In this document: positions 1 to 11,475 of the stretch, piece by piece
Position numbering within the stretch: the stretch's first letter is position 1
Layout: every line of letters begins with the position of its first letter
Assembly: GCA_948099385.1 (NCBI GenBank)
Contig: CANUEZ040000020.1
Location: forward strand, 5,674,501 to 5,738,500
DNA from: Fasciola hepatica
Taxonomy: Eukaryota > Platyhelminthes > Trematoda > Plagiorchiida > Fasciolidae
Length of the DNA: 64,000 bases
Direction of reading: 5' to 3'
Notes under the pieces: model-generated
Told to the model about the DNA's origin: nothing
Seen by the model: only the letters and a program-made list of their open reading frames with translations
Database searches by the model: none
Made by a program: the position numbers and the translations under genes

Positions 1-1420
1 GCCTCCGAACAATTTCGGGGTTGCCTTTGGTTGCTCCAATCTTTGGGTGATTTGGGCAGACACATGATTTCTCCTGCCAGCGATGCACGGCATTGCGATG
101 CTGATGCTCCTTTTGGGAGTCCCGGTATCGCGAGGTCTGGTCGGAAAGGCAAGCATCCAGGCCCGTATCAGCTACCCTCTCAATGTGCTGACACGAAGCT
201 TCAGGTGCAGTAAATCTCAGTAGCTTTCCCTTGCGATCCCTATGGTCAAAGATCAGCTATCAGACAGGTGAGCACTAGGTTGAAGTTGCTTTCACGGGCT
301 TCTGATACGCCTTCCCAACTGTTTCTGTTGGAGCCTGTAGTAAGTGAACAGCCCTGTGGCGGATTTTACTCAGTGCCTCGTAGATACAAGCAAAGCTACT
401 CCCTCCGGCTGGGTGGAAGATCGAAACTACACACAGATGGACACTTTGATTGCAGATCTTGGCATGAGACTAAAGCTGGTTTGTACCTCACTTGGTAGGG
501 ATGGCCATCTCTCCTCTAAGCAGACGTGTTTGCGCAGAGCCGGAGAAGGCATAAAGTTCTTTAGCTACATTCATCACTGGGGTGCACGGAGACCGTTGTT
601 TCTCTAATGCTTCTGAAACTTCACAGTTCGCTACCAATTAGGCCTTAACGACGTCAAAATTCGCAAGTGTTTCGCTACATCCGCCCGCCTACAGCAGTTT
701 CGTCCATCAACTTCTAAAATGTCCTCCATAACCACTGTTCACGACGAAATGAGCTCCTTGCCAATCCCTGCCGGGCTGTCACCCTAAGAACCGGATGGTG
801 CTTTCAGCTTTCTTGTGGACAATTCGCAAGTTCCTTCGTGGGTTTATCTTTTTATGTACTTGCTCACAAAGCATTGTGAAATAATTTGCTTCTACCAGGC
901 CCAATTTCGCAACTGCTGATGAATTTGTGCGCCACAGCCGCAGTCTCAGCCAGCACTTCATCCCCGATATACTTATAATTTAACCCAACGAGGACGAGTT
1001 ATGCCTCATTGATGAAAAATTTTGCAAAGGGAGGCATTCACTCACCAATTAAATACACCTTTTTGTCGGCGAAACAAAACGAGGAACGCCTGCAACTAGT
1101 AGTAGAACATATAACAGCGTCGTATCTGTGCCCCGTCTTGACCTAGGTTCGTGTATGAGCGAAACCTCCTGATTCAGATCCAGTAGTCTCATACTCGGGT
1201 TCCGTCTCATTGACTGGATCCGTCTTTGGAAATGGGAAGTTCAGCAAACAGGCTCTTCTGTCCTCGAGGTGAACTTATACTCATTTTTTTGTTTCGGCTT
1301 AATCGTTAAATTGTTTTCTTCAGTTTCTGTATCAAACATTCACCAGCAGTGGTTTGCCGATTGCGAGTAAAGTTACCAGGAAAACATCTCAAGAGGCACT
1401 AGCAGACAGTATCCATCCGG
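1..1420. other. No recognisable gene
   Basis: I find no conserved domain here on either strand. Open stretches are under 90 codons and mutually overlapping. By position the right half could be a decayed upstream part of the non-LTR element whose reverse transcriptase starts near 1437, because the plus-strand order would fit. No residue pattern is good enough to assign it. Confidence 0.5.
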
Positions 1421-1436
1421 GTATCTCAAAGCCATT

Positions 1437-1995
1437 GGTTGACCTAAATGCGGAGCCCCTGATCACGCCCTTCAACGAATCTATGGCGGAGAGTATTCAT
1501 GCGGAGGATTGACTGAGGCTCGGGAGGCGTCCAGCCCGTAGCGATGTAGGCGAGGAAAACCGCCTCAACTACCGCCGACCAGCCTCACTTTGGAGGTCTT
1601 GAAGATTTTGGAGAGAGTTTTGAAGGATAAAACAGCGGCTCATCTGACGATAGATAACTTAGTGACGACTAGCCAGCGTGGTCTCAATAAAGGGCGTCCA
1701 CACATGACGGACCTGTTAGTTCACCCTTGGAAGGTAACACGCAGGCCAGCCCGGGGGGAAATGGCGAAATAGCGTTATTCAGACTTCCGTAAGACATTCA
1801 ATGCTGTATACCATCGCCACTTAAATACGAATCTGGATGCATTTCGGCTACCATCAAAAGTTAAATATTGGATCCGAAGTTCCAATACGGAGAGAAGTTT
1901 TCGAGTCAGGATAGAATAGCGACTCGCGGGTGGAGCTTCCTGCCCACAAACGTGCCCCAGGTATTGCTTCTGGGGCCTATCCAACTTTCATACTC
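1437..1995 (+). pseudogene. Non-LTR retrotransposon RT fragment (left copy)
   Basis: This is a broken RT core of CR1-like type, read across frames. In order one sees a segment like 'FNESMAESIHAE' (usually followed by a Trp and a PIFKK-like motif), then 'NYR', then 'LEVLKILERVLKDK' (the family's 'K(I/L)MERI(I/V)KD' helix), 'LVTTSQRG' (family 'L(I/L)TxxQHGF'), 'SDFRKTFNAVYH' (family 'LDFxKAFDxVxH'), and 'VPQVLLLGP' (family 'VxQGSVLGPLLF'). Stops and at least two frame changes interrupt it. The YADD box is not visible. The edge of the near-identical inverted arm (about 1620) falls inside this fragment, so the part before it is older and more diverged from the right-hand copy than the part after it. 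Family assignment rests on motif order only. Confidence 0.6.
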
Positions 1996-1999
1996 ATCA

Positions 2000-4900
2000 G
2001 CAGCCTTGTCATGGGGGTGGAAAACTTCACCTCCACCTCTATAGTTGACGCAGGGCTGGCTGCGTCCTTGTCAGACAACTGAGTTCAAAGGCACCCAGGT
2101 AGGGTTTATCGGTAAGTGCTGGAGAAGGACCTACTGCTGGATGTGAGCAAGTGTTGGCACCTACTGAATGATAGAGAGCCGATGTCGGTGAGGCAAACGG
2201 TTTCAATGGGCTAAAAGTACCATTTCTCCGCGTCAGAATAGAGGACCAAAAATTGCTCCAGAGAAACAGAAATCGGGGTGGTTTATGATGACAGAACAGA
2301 AAGCCAGCACATGATATACACACGAGCTGCGTTGTGGGTTGGGCGACAGCAGGAGATGATCATTGACTATATATACATTTGTGATAGCTTGTGTGTCAGA
2401 GGATGCTGAGACTAAAGTGGTAGGAGAGCGAGGAAAAGTAGGGATTTGTCGCAGCCTGGGCAGACTGTGGTGGGGAGAGTGCTGCTTTATGGGTCTCAGA
2501 CGTGTGGAATGAACAAAAAAGCGGTGTTCAGGAGCAGGGGTGGGAGTAGTCGGTATATATATAAATATATAATTTTGTATACATACAAGTGTATATGTAC
2601 ATGCACACGCTCATGAAAAGACTTCAGAATACACAGTACTGTTAAGGGGCCATGCCAACAAGCAGCACAGATATACTGGGGCGTTTCGCCGGACAACATC
2701 TGAGTGGAGTCAATCAATATTAGGATAACTCAGGGTTTGGAATGATCGAGTGAGCGCAGAGGGTTGTATCGGAGCAAGAAAGAGTCTTAGGATTGTGCAA
2801 CTTGTGTGCGTGCCGATTATGAATGACAAACGGGGTTTCAGATGTGTGCGAAATGGTTATCAATAGTTAGGTGGAACCTGGACAGGAAGCAGAAAAGTTC
2901 GAATATAGATGGTAGTTAGAGGTGCTTTCTTGTATGTTCAGGGCTGAGAACATTTAGAATAGTGCTGGGTAATGGTTGGCGGCAAGCATGACAAACTCTT
3001 TGTAGTGTGACGCAGTTGTTTGTCTTAGTTGGTCATTGTACCGGGCTGCGGGACAATACTTGCTGTAGTAAGCACAATATTACGTCTTGACGATAGGCAA
3101 CGACGAAAGGAGGCAACCTGAATTTGATGTTGAGTTGACCTCAAACTGGAGCCTTCTTTCTACCTGCTTCAGATATAAAGGGGACTTGTGCACCAAATAC
3201 AATGTGCGATCGTGCAATGGTAAAGAAAAAGTCAGAAAATCGGAGACGAAAATGCGGACTGAAAGATCAAAAGTTACTGAGACCGAACAACTCGACTGTG
3301 GTCACGGTACCGTGTAATAGGCAAGTTTACAAACTAATGGTAAATAAATTCAGTTTGATGAACATCGCGCGTGACACAATGTGGCCAGGTTTCACAATGA
3401 TCAGGTGGTGATAAATCAGAGAACCAGCGGAATACTAAAAGGAGTATATGAAAGAGTAAGTTTGAAGACCAAATGACCGTAAATGATAACAACGATGATA
3501 ATGCTCGGCAAAATTGAAACTCAATTTTAGATAAACAGGTCAACTGGTGACGCATCAAATTACTGGGAAACGTGAGATTCATGCGTGAATGGTATCAAAA
3601 ATAGTTGTGGTGGCTGGGAAATGACAAATTATCATGGGATAATTTGATTGTATAGTTAATTTTCAAAAGAGAAATTTGAAACAAATGGGAAACAGGAAAC
3701 GTTAGCAGCAGGCTGAAATAAAGATACAAGAATAGAGAACTAGACAGCGGACGAGAATTGAGTATCGGAAATGGTGAGGTATTATATCGGCAAAAGGTTG
3801 ATGACAGTGTGTTGACAGCTTTAGTCATTTAGAAGGTGGCCGGTATATCCGGTGGGGATTAGTGCTACGGTGATGACAAAGGAAACGACAGAAATACGAT
3901 AGGTATTCGACCCGTGAGTGGATTGCTTTATGATGGGACGAGCACAAGCCGACATTTTTGAGATAGTAATATGGTGATAAATGAGCCACGGGCACGTAGC
4001 CAGGGTTATTACTTAGACTATTAGTAAGTGGGAATGACAGAAGTGCACGCGAGGCACGTAAGTATTAAGTGCACATCTGGTAATGACCATTTCAATGAAG
4101 TGGTCACTCGTCGACGACCAGTACCAAAGCTGCATGAGGCTGGTCTAAGAAAAGAGCAGAGGTCAAACCCTTGATGTGGAACAAGGGCAAAATCGACTAA
4201 TCGAGAGAGCAGCAGTGATTTCTGTTGATACGTTTTGACAGAATAAAATATGAATGAGATAAATAACACATCTGGAGATAGAGACTAATAGTTCCAAGGA
4301 GAGGGCTTGCTGGTGTGGTCAGTCTGCAGCAATTATGAAAATATGACGGGTGAAGCGTGATTTGCCAACATATAGGAAGAGAGGTGTGCGATAGATCGAC
4401 CGGAGATGCAACGCTACAGTAGCTACAGGGTCAACGACACACAGAGGTGGTGACGGGTTAAACTTAGGCTGAGTGAATGTTTTCCGTGACCGTTTGTAGG
4501 GGGAACGTGCAAAGGCAACAAAGGGACAGGGTACAGTACCAAAGGATCTGATATGAAAGGTGGAGTCAGATTCTGCGATGCAGAATAAAACGATTCAATC
4601 GATGAAGATGGCGGTGAGGATTTGCAGCTTGATGCTGGCAGAATTGGTTGTGTAGCAAACGAGTGACACATCCGCGGATGGAGAGCGACTGCAGAATGAT
4701 GAGAGGGTTGTCGGAGGGCAACTCGTAAGTGATCAAAAAATGGACCACTCTATCTTGGGAGGGTGATGATATACCCATATAAAAACAGCGGCTCGAATAA
4801 AGACGATCTGAGATGCGCATGCATTGCAATTACAGAGTCGACTAGCATGGGAGGTTGGTGGTGAATTATATGAAATGTAAGTCTAGACTATCAGTAGTTA

Positions 4901-5058
4901 TGTTTGTAAGTATCATGTGATGGCATCAGTGTAGTAAAGATGCAGGATAGATACACTGAGATACAATGACATGGAGGGGATACGGTACAGTGCATGATCA
5001 GAATGAAGCAGTGGGGGAGCACTGCGTTGAGGAACAAATGCATTGGTGGGGATTTTAA
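2000..5058. other. Purine-rich non-coding filler in left arm
   Basis: No gene is recognised. The plus strand is visibly enriched in A and G over C and T for 3 kb, and the minus strand reads as short pyrimidine-rich frames full of Ser, Leu, Pro and His with no conserved motif. A short AT-rich run lies at 2556-2590. The identical sequence occurs inverted at 20928-23986, so any open frames here are duplicated rather than conserved. Confidence 0.5.
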
Positions 5059-5340
5059 TGTACATGGCTGGAAGTCCTCCTCAGCCTTTGTCACACACTC
5101 GTATTGTTCAGACTGTGCTCTTCATCTGAGTGACCCTTAACAAAGTACAGCACGCATCAACCTTTGTTTTGCTCATGTGTTGTGACATATTTTTGATTCG
5201 AAATTAGACTGCCGTGACGGTGGTACCTGGCAGTGACCTCTGCTGAACTCTGTCCCACGTTGCCTAACGTTGTGGCCGTAAAGCTGAGGTTTATACATAA
5301 TTCATGTGCGTAAAGTTTGCTAATTCAGCTTCAAACTGCT
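5059..5340 (+). mobile_element. Truncated Bel/Pao LTR (left arm)
   Basis: It begins with TG directly after a purine-rich run (5046-5058) that resembles a polypurine tract. It matches, in reverse complement, the 383-bp LTR at 55171-55553 over most of its length, including the segments around 'GACTGCCGTGACGGTGG' and 'ACGTTGTGGCCGTA'. A fuller relative is at 51541-51919. The last 90-100 bases of the LTR, including its terminal ACA, are missing and are replaced directly by the 5333-5463 segment. It is probably a recombined or deleted solo LTR. Confidence 0.75.
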
Positions 5341-5463
5341 CGAGTGAACCGACATCTGAGAGGTGATTTACAATGTGGAACTAGAATGGGGGAGATACGA
5401 CTTCGAAGAGAGCAATAGCTCAGCAAGCTTGGGGGACAATGAGCAAGTTGTGAATACAGGGCG
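5333..5463 (+). repeat. 131-bp segment shared with 52541-52673
   Basis: About 130 bases, starting near 'AAACTGCTCGAGTGAACC' and running through 'GCTCAGCAAGCTTGGGGGAC', recur with few changes at 52541-52673 in the same orientation, and inverted in the right arm at 20523-20653. At 51.5 kb the LTR and this segment are separated by about 700 bases. Here they touch, so the arm carries a deletion of that stretch or descends from a rearranged copy. Confidence 0.8.
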
Positions 5464-5756
5464 TTGACTTTTCTTAATTTCATCCGCAAAAGAAGAGTGG
5501 GGACGTAACTGATTATCTAAAGGATATCACGGATATATACTAGGGAAACGGTGGTAAATATGTATACGCGTGACTGTTTTGTGGTCACTACTTAGGAATA
5601 CGTGGGTCCTAGCCTTTCAGCGCTAGGTGGTTTGCGCACGAAAAATAGGTCGATGATAATTCGCCTTACTGTAAGTGCTTTTGTACACTTAGTCCAGCCC
5701 TCAGTGGGAACCATCAACATGAAATACTCACCGGAAAATTTGGCTGTCTTCTTAAA

Positions 5757-6314
5757 TTATTTCGATCCCGAGTGCACTTGTTCGGATGGTGGGCCAACAT
5801 GGGTCACGAACAAGCGGCTTGCCGTCCGCATGGTATCCATAACTAAACAGGAGGAGTCGTGTACCCGTTCCAAGATGGGGTGCCGTAGAACATATGCTGA
5901 AATGATATGGCGGATATAGAATAAACACCCACTAACTTGTCTGGAACAACGACGGCTCGAGGGGCTTCGACTTCCGGCGATGCTTATATGACCCTGATAG
6001 GTCTTCTTAGACAGCCATGTCTCGGTAACCAAGATTACGTCGGGTTTCGCAGACAATTCCGAGGACCTCAGTTGGGGAAGTTCCTGGTTGCTGATTATCT
6101 GTTCAGAAGAATGAAGAGAGAATCGTCGGTTGAGTGGAAGAGATGGGCATGTGGGTTGCGCAGTGAAGTTGGAGTGGGCGCTATATGGAAGCGTGAAACA
6201 TTGAGAGCATTTGTCGTGGCAGGGTTGTCGACGAGGACTAAAAGGCCCAGGGTACTTAAGGGAATGACGTCGAAGGTGGCTTGTTTGTAAGGGATTGTAG
6301 GAAACCCTGTTCAA
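5757..6314 (-). pseudogene. CR1-like retrotransposon endonuclease fragment (left)
   Basis: This 185-residue minus-strand frame contains, in its second half, the N-terminal part of an apurinic-type endonuclease of a non-LTR retrotransposon. 'PDVILVTETWLS' (about residues 90-101) matches the family's E-T-W-L catalytic box. It is followed by 'GCLFYIR' (family 'GGGxLIYVR') and 'HPIL', the same landmarks as in the copy at 27760-28000. The next landmark, 'YRPPNT', is degraded to 'HVGPPS' just before the stop, and the GDFN box would lie downstream, out of frame. The first 60-70 residues look like out-of-frame ORF1 or linker. It is identical to 19672-20229 except for a few bases. It is not an active enzyme. 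Confidence 0.65.
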
Positions 6315-6618
6315 TTCAGCAGCATCCCCGAATTAAACAAAATTATTTCGTTTGTTCCAACTGTCTTCACCGAAAGTCCGATTATTTGTTTTGTCGCTCT
6401 AAAACGTTTTTCAAAAATTGGACCCTCACTGTTGGCTTGGGCGTGAGTCGCTCAGATTGAAGTTTGTTGTCACTGCATTCGGAAATCTTATCTTGAGTTT
6501 CTAACTTTCTGCTGTAATTCATCTGCAGTTGTTGATTTGTAATTCAAAATGGAGCGTAAGTGCCTAGAAGGAACAAACTTGAGGTGAGGATATTACAAGA
6601 TTGCCCAATTTGTTGTAT

Positions 6619-6781
6619 ATGGCAAAAAAGCTGCTTGGAATTCAATTAATTTCGAACTGTGTCTAAACTGAATGCCATGTGCCGCACGAACGATAGATTG
6701 GATGGACGAGGCAATAATGAAAAAAGGCCGAAATTTATTTCTTTTGCGCGAAGCAGGGTACAGGAAGCTGCACTGCCTGGC
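6619..6781. repeat. Diverged continuation of the left arm
   Basis: Immediately past the near-identical arm, the first 60-80 bases still align with the reverse complement of 19300-19367 at clearly lower identity. For example 'GCTTGGAATTCAATT' pairs with 'CTACTTGGAACTCAATT'. This low-identity shoulder is the main evidence that the arms descend from older inverted copies. Confidence 0.6.
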
Positions 6782-6908
6782 TACGCAAACGTGCATTGAA
6801 GTTGGAACCAGTAAAATGGAAGAAACGGTAAATGTTGACGCGGGTAGTCCTATTAAAACCTAATCAAAAGGGTTGTAGGCAAGAGAGCCAGATAAGAGAA
6901 GGGCCATA
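6782..6908 (+). repeat. 127-bp inverted copy of 10020-10146
   Basis: This block is the reverse complement of 10020-10146 with about three differences. Past its outer edge (6700-6781 against 10147-10200) the two still align but with many differences. It ends abruptly at about 6908/10020. It is a second, smaller near-identical inverted block inside the spacer of the large inverted repeat. Confidence 0.85.
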
Positions 6909-6999
6909 GTTGGGGACCGGTAGATAGAATTTATCATTATTTATTGATCAATGGGGAACATTAAAGACTTTTTGGTTGAGTTGTCGCGCACAGCTGAAC

Positions 7000-7488
7000 C
7001 TTGGCCTCGAAAGCTCAAGACTTCCCATTGTACTTGAGTTTTGTCGGCAGCAATCTTGGTATCCCTAAACTCCTGATCAAGGCAATCGTTCCCAGAAGCT
7101 TACCAAACTCCTGTGTGGATTTTTTACAGTGGAATCGGAGCAAGGTCGAACGGACTTTGCACTGGTTCCTCTTCCACGTCACGGATAGGTAGCCAAGCAG
7201 TAAGCGCTCAGGAAGCCACGTCTCACTGAATCTAGCAAGTTATGATCAGGCATATTAGATTATCCAATCGGCGGAGTTCCTTAGTCTTCACATGTTTTCA
7301 GTGTCTGAGGAATCATTGAAGTGACTGGTTTCCGCTAGATCCTCAGTGACTTGACCCCCGATATAATCAGAGATTGAGGTAAGGATGGCCAGATTGGATA
7401 ATGTTTTATCCATGGATAATAACATGCTAGCGAGATCTAGAAAGTCATGTTCTACGACCTCAATTTTTGTTATTGCATCACAAAACAT
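7000..7488 (-). pseudogene. CR1-like ORF1 fragment
   Basis: The minus strand encodes a 66-residue frame whose core 'VVEHDFLDLASMLLSMDKT' aligns with 'TIEHNLLNLSSHISLIDAT' in ORF1 at 25682-26194. At 7030-7060 the reverse complement carries 'AAGATTGCTGCCGACAAAAC', identical to a segment of ORF1 near 26257. Stops and frame changes separate these patches. It is a decayed copy of the N-terminal and central parts of ORF1. It lies downstream (on the minus strand) of an endonuclease piece, the wrong order for a single insertion. Confidence 0.6.
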
Positions 7489-7739
7489 GTCATGCAGAAG
7501 TACAGAGCACTAAGTCATGGACAATGCTTGTTTTCGTGGTGGATTAAGGCGGACCTTGTCAATTCGAATTTGCGATTCTTTCCTAGTGAAAGAGGACCAG
7601 AATGTGTGAACCACATGTTAGGAGACCACGACAGCAATCCAGTGATAAACACTAGTATTTGGGTAGCTTTTGAAGCGGGTAGAAGACCCTATCGGTGTGA
7701 GGAAGATGTCTTGGAGGGCGCCCCACAGGTACATGACGG

Positions 7740-7960
7740 GTAGGGAATATTTCCCCACTCTTTAGTTGATACCATAGAGTATCAAGTGTACGGGGAAACT
7801 AAAATCACCAATGAGGTAAGACCTGGATGAGGACTAGAAAACTTCCCATATGACCAGTCGTTTTGTGTGTTGTTGAGTACATTTGGGGCTAACAACTGCT
7901 AAGTTGATGAAAAATATTCGCGACAACGAATGGCACTCTGTTCGGGGTGTGGGGCGGCTA
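7740..7960 (-). pseudogene. CR1-like endonuclease scrap
   Basis: The reverse complement reads, across frames, a 'PP' plus Asn/Gln-rich segment and then 'LVIGDFSFP', matching the 'LVAGDFNAP' catalytic region of the endonuclease at 28111. The Asn of GDFN is changed to Ser. Only some 70 residues are recognisable. With the ORF1 piece at 7000-7488 it shows that CR1 debris has been shuffled here. Confidence 0.4.
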
Positions 7961-9440
7961 CCTCCCTACCGGGTCCTTGTGTCGCGTTGGACTGTAATAT
8001 ACACTATGAAATTTGTACTGATACATTTCGACGTAAAGAGAAACGAGAACAGTGAAATCAGATAATGAGGTTCACTCAACTTTGGACCGACCGAATAACA
8101 GTACGGAGGGCGTTATATTTTGGATTTATATTGAGCTATATACCAAAACTTTTGAAAAGAAGTGGGCATTATAAGTGTAGCAGCTTCACAGGGTAGGGAA
8201 TAAAATGGTTCTACAAGGGTTTGTGCCAGCTAACTGGCTCGTTGTTTAACGGTGAGGAGTGAATCACGTCCCCTAACTGTTTGAAGAAAAAGGCGAGTTT
8301 ATAAATATGAACTTTTATTAATGTCGGTTTTCTTATTAAGATCTATTTTGTATAGCATTATAGCAGATTTCTGCTTTCAGAGGTTTTCATTTGCTGTCCA
8401 TTGCATTGGGATAAAAGTCAAGGCTATGGCATCGATTGTAGCTGGAGCATATATCTTAGATGTCTACACTCCTTTTGAGTTAAAGACGGTGTTTTTTGTA
8501 TCCCGACTTACCGAGCACTCCTCGATTATTAAACAAACCTACTCCCACGAACCGAAACTAACGACAATTGGCGTTAAATCTTTGAATACACCACAGTAGC
8601 TACTGTCGCACATCCTTTAAAACGAAATGCACATACTGACCTCTCGGGCTAGAAGTAGATTTCAGCTGATTTCCTGTCTATCTGTTAGCTTACAAAATCA
8701 CAAGTGCATACCCAAGGCCCCGCTTACCCGGACGATAATACCTGTAGGGCCCCTATCGAAAGGGCAATCAATAGTTGAGCCTAAAAAATGAAGGGTATTC
8801 CGAATCTACCAAAACTGGTTTAGGATATCTATGACCACACAGGAAGTGGACCCCTAAAAAAATGATTCTTTAATGCAGGAAAAACTCAGAACAACCAGGC
8901 TGATATGAATTGTTGTAGCATCATCTAATCCATCACTCCAAGGATGGGATCACTCACCACCTACATGACTGAAACCTTCGGACTCCGAAATAGTCCCCCG
9001 CCGACGCGCATCTTGTCAGGGTAGCCAGTCTACTCGGCATAGAGAGTAACCCACACGTAAACCAATAACTTCCACCACTGAAGCCTAACTAATCTTAGCA
9101 GCATCCCTCGTCTCTGGTATACTGTCCACTAACTGCCATTTCGAAAGGTCAGCATTAGCTCAAGGCCGAGAACAAAAGTTAGCCATTGGTTACACGGGCA
9201 AACTGATGCCTAATACCCTAACTGGCTCATCCGTTGGTCATCACATCTCTCGGCTACTAGTCCCGGATGCTCCACTGAGGTCCCCAGACACGGCTAACAG
9301 AACGTTCATCTAGGCATCTTTCATAAATAAATACCAAACATTCCTTTCGACCCTTCATACACCACCGCTTGTGCCAACCACAATTACGCTTCCAAGGCAA
9401 ACTTCCATTCCCTTAGGGCCTTTCCTTTCCATTCCGCATT
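7961..9440. other. No recognisable gene
   Basis: A 92-codon plus-strand frame at 8321-8599 is the longest open stretch and has no motif I recognise. The rest has no frame over 60 codons. No repeat copy elsewhere in the window was noticed. Confidence 0.5.
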
Positions 9441-10019
9441 ATTGTTTCTATTGCCGCTCCCTAGATGCAATCATCTCAGCCCCCATATAGACTCCTATTT
9501 GCATGTGATAACCCATCTGCTTCTCACCCATATTTACCACCTGACCACAGTCCACTTTCCCCATCAGCCCTATGCAACAGTATTCACCACATTCTCACTC
9601 GTGCGTTTACCAGTATCTTCTTATTCCCTCGTCCCCTCGCACACACCCATCAGGCCCCGGCTTACAAAGCAACTGATGTGGCTGAGACCATGCCTTTCGG
9701 AAACTCCTTCCAATTATCGCTCTCATCCACCTGCCACCAATAGAGTCCCTGTCAATCCAGCATCCCAACCGCCCTAATGGATCCACCCACATTGCATTCC
9801 AGCATAACCGGGAACCACAGCGTCACCAGCCCTTCTGTTTTCAATTGCGCACCAAAGTATATCACATCTTATATTGCACATCCTCCAGCTGTCAATAACT
9901 ATTCGCCACTTGCACGGATCTACACTTCTGACCATGAGATCCACTCCTAGCCCACAGTGTTAGCCCCCACCAGGGTTGACACGTGAAATAACCTACAAGC
10001 TTCCAGCCGCTGCAGCAAC
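9441..10019. other. Pyrimidine-rich stretch
   Basis: The plus strand is strongly C/T-rich and gives two overlapping Pro/Ser/His-rich frames of about 100 codons (9442-9777 and 9465-9743). Open frames in two phases of the same biased sequence suggest composition rather than coding. It resembles in style the proline-rich second half of ORF1 at 26.5-27.2 kb, but I see no alignable motif. Confidence 0.4.
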
Positions 10020-10340
10020 TATGGCCCTTCTCTCATCTGGCTCTCTTGCCTACAACCCTTTTGATTAGGTTTTAATAGGACTACCCGCGTCAACATTTAC
10101 CGTTTCTTCCATTTAACTGATTCCAACTTCAATGCACGTTTGCGTATCCAGGCAGTGCATCTTCGTGTACCCCTGTCAATGCAAGCAATTGTAATAGCTC
10201 TCAGCTGGTTATGACAAATAATCTTATTTCCGTTGAAGGCAGTTCACGGAAACAAACATCGTTGGTTTTATTATATATCCTGCTGAATAGAACAGGGTTT
10301 CTTGTACTGTTTCACTTGGCCCTGAAAACCCAAACCGGAT
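10020..10340 (+). mobile_element. Third copy of the retroelement module at the arms' inner edge
   Basis: Bases 10020-10146 mirror 6782-6908. From about 10211 to 10310 the plus strand aligns, with many changes, to the right arm at about 19597-19685: 'ACAAATAATC', then 'TGAAGGCAGTT' against 'TGAAGACAGTT', and 'CTGCTGAATAGAACAGGGTT' against 'CTGCTGAATTGAACAGGGTT'. A stretch of about 350 bases present in the arms is missing between the two blocks. It is the same orientation as the right arm and inverted to the left arm. Confidence 0.7.
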
Positions 10341-11059
10341 TTGTCTTGTGCATCACTAAATGCGGTCGATTTCACGAGTTATCTCATTTACAGCCCTCAA
10401 TGCCGAAAACTTATCATCGTCAACAGCGGCTTTCGCTCGGGCAAATCTTCGATTTCTTTTCCGTTCCTTCCGTACTGCAGATCCAAAGACTTGCATCCAA
10501 CTTGAGGAGAGTTGGCTGTTAAACCTTTTCGCAAGTTTCCCGTTCACTTCCAATAGAACAATTTTTTCTACTGTCGTGGAGCACTAACCCTTCGCCAGTT
10601 CCTATCATTGCCGTTCGCGCCCAGCCATTTTACGACTTTACTTTTTTTCCATAACTCCGACTGGCTACCGGCCACTTGCATAGCCTCCGGAACTGATAAC
10701 ACTACATCACCCGATTTGAAGTAGCTTTCCCTAATAATCCATTTCTACCGCTTTTGATTTAGTGGAGGATATTCCCTAGTCCTTCTTTTTCAAAACACTG
10801 AAGTAAGCAGGTTGCCTGCATCCGCAGGCGATTCATTCTATTTCGCAACGAATTTACCGTTATACCTCATGAAGTTGCCCTCAGAACAAGTAGGTCTTTG
10901 GGTATGAGCAATGGCAGATCACGACAGCCCGAGGTTACGGGCGTTAGCTGACGCCCTTTCATTTTTCTTCCATCGTGCATGATAAGCCTCAATAATATTT
11001 CCTCAGTCATCGACTTTTCGTAGAAAACAAAGAAAGTTCTGCCCTAACCGAGCCCACTT
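10341..11059. other. Unassigned sequence
   Basis: Frames of about 65-75 codons overlap on both strands at 10356-10587 without recognisable motifs. The minus strand from here continues downstream of the Bel/Pao integrase core at 11060-11269, so its decayed C-terminal region could lie here, but I cannot place it. Confidence 0.35.
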
Positions 11060-11269
11060 TTATCTCCTATATGCCACCACCGTAACTGGCATGAGGCAGA
11101 TTGAAGTCCACTGCAAACCCTGTTGCAATGATCTATCAGGAATCCTATCACTAGACAAGCTTCCCATTAGGTTCTTCAGGTACCTCTTAGGACCAACAAA
11201 GTTAGTATCATTAGCACTAAAAATCTCGAACGGTGCCCCACTCTTTGACATGCAAAGCGGTACTGCCAT
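11060..11269 (-). pseudogene. Bel/Pao relic 1: integrase core fragment
   Basis: This minus-strand frame reads 'PFEIFSANDTNFVGPKRYL', matching the Bel/Pao integrase segment around its second catalytic Asp (compare '[18 protein letters not shown]' in the element at 56835-57053). The catalytic 'SDNG' is changed to 'ANDT', so this copy is dead. It continues the zinc-finger fragment at 11476-11940 in the expected order on the minus strand. Confidence 0.65.
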
Positions 11270-11475
11270 AGTGAGTGAATCCGTGCTTAGAGAATAGGAA
11301 ACTCAAGTATGTGCTGCATGCATCTGGAGGCAGGTGAAGATGCACCTGTATCATTTCTCCATGTTAAGACCAGGTTTAACGGAAAAAAGGACAAAATAAT
11401 CTATTCCGACACACTTCAAGGGAAATCAACCCCACTGGACTCTACAGCTGGGTTAATAAGCCATCATCTGTTTGC

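Larger units (their letters stand above)
1620..6618 (+). repeat. Left arm of 5-kb near-identical inverted repeat
   Basis: Every base here pairs with the reverse complement of 19368-24366 at a constant coordinate sum of 25986, apart from a one-base indel near 1630. Sampled stretches differ at only a handful of positions, for example near 1706, 5356-5359, 5863 and 6050. Inside are an RT fragment (to about 1995), strand-biased filler, a Bel/Pao LTR fragment (5059-5340) and a CR1-like endonuclease fragment (5757-6314, minus). Beyond both ends the similarity drops sharply but does not vanish. Confidence 0.9.

Noticed and set aside
2000..5058. Set of 70-100-codon frames present in both arms, at first sight conserved small proteins.
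   Set aside because: Arms are near-identical at every base, so the frames are copies and not evidence of conservation; they are compositionally biased and motif-free.
5602..5919. 105-codon plus-strand frame, duplicated at 20067-20384.
   Set aside because: It is the opposite strand of the endonuclease fragment, and its duplication only reflects the inverted repeat.
5937..6290. 117-codon plus-strand frame, duplicated at 19696-20049.
   Set aside because: Antisense shadow of the endonuclease-containing frame; no motif of its own.
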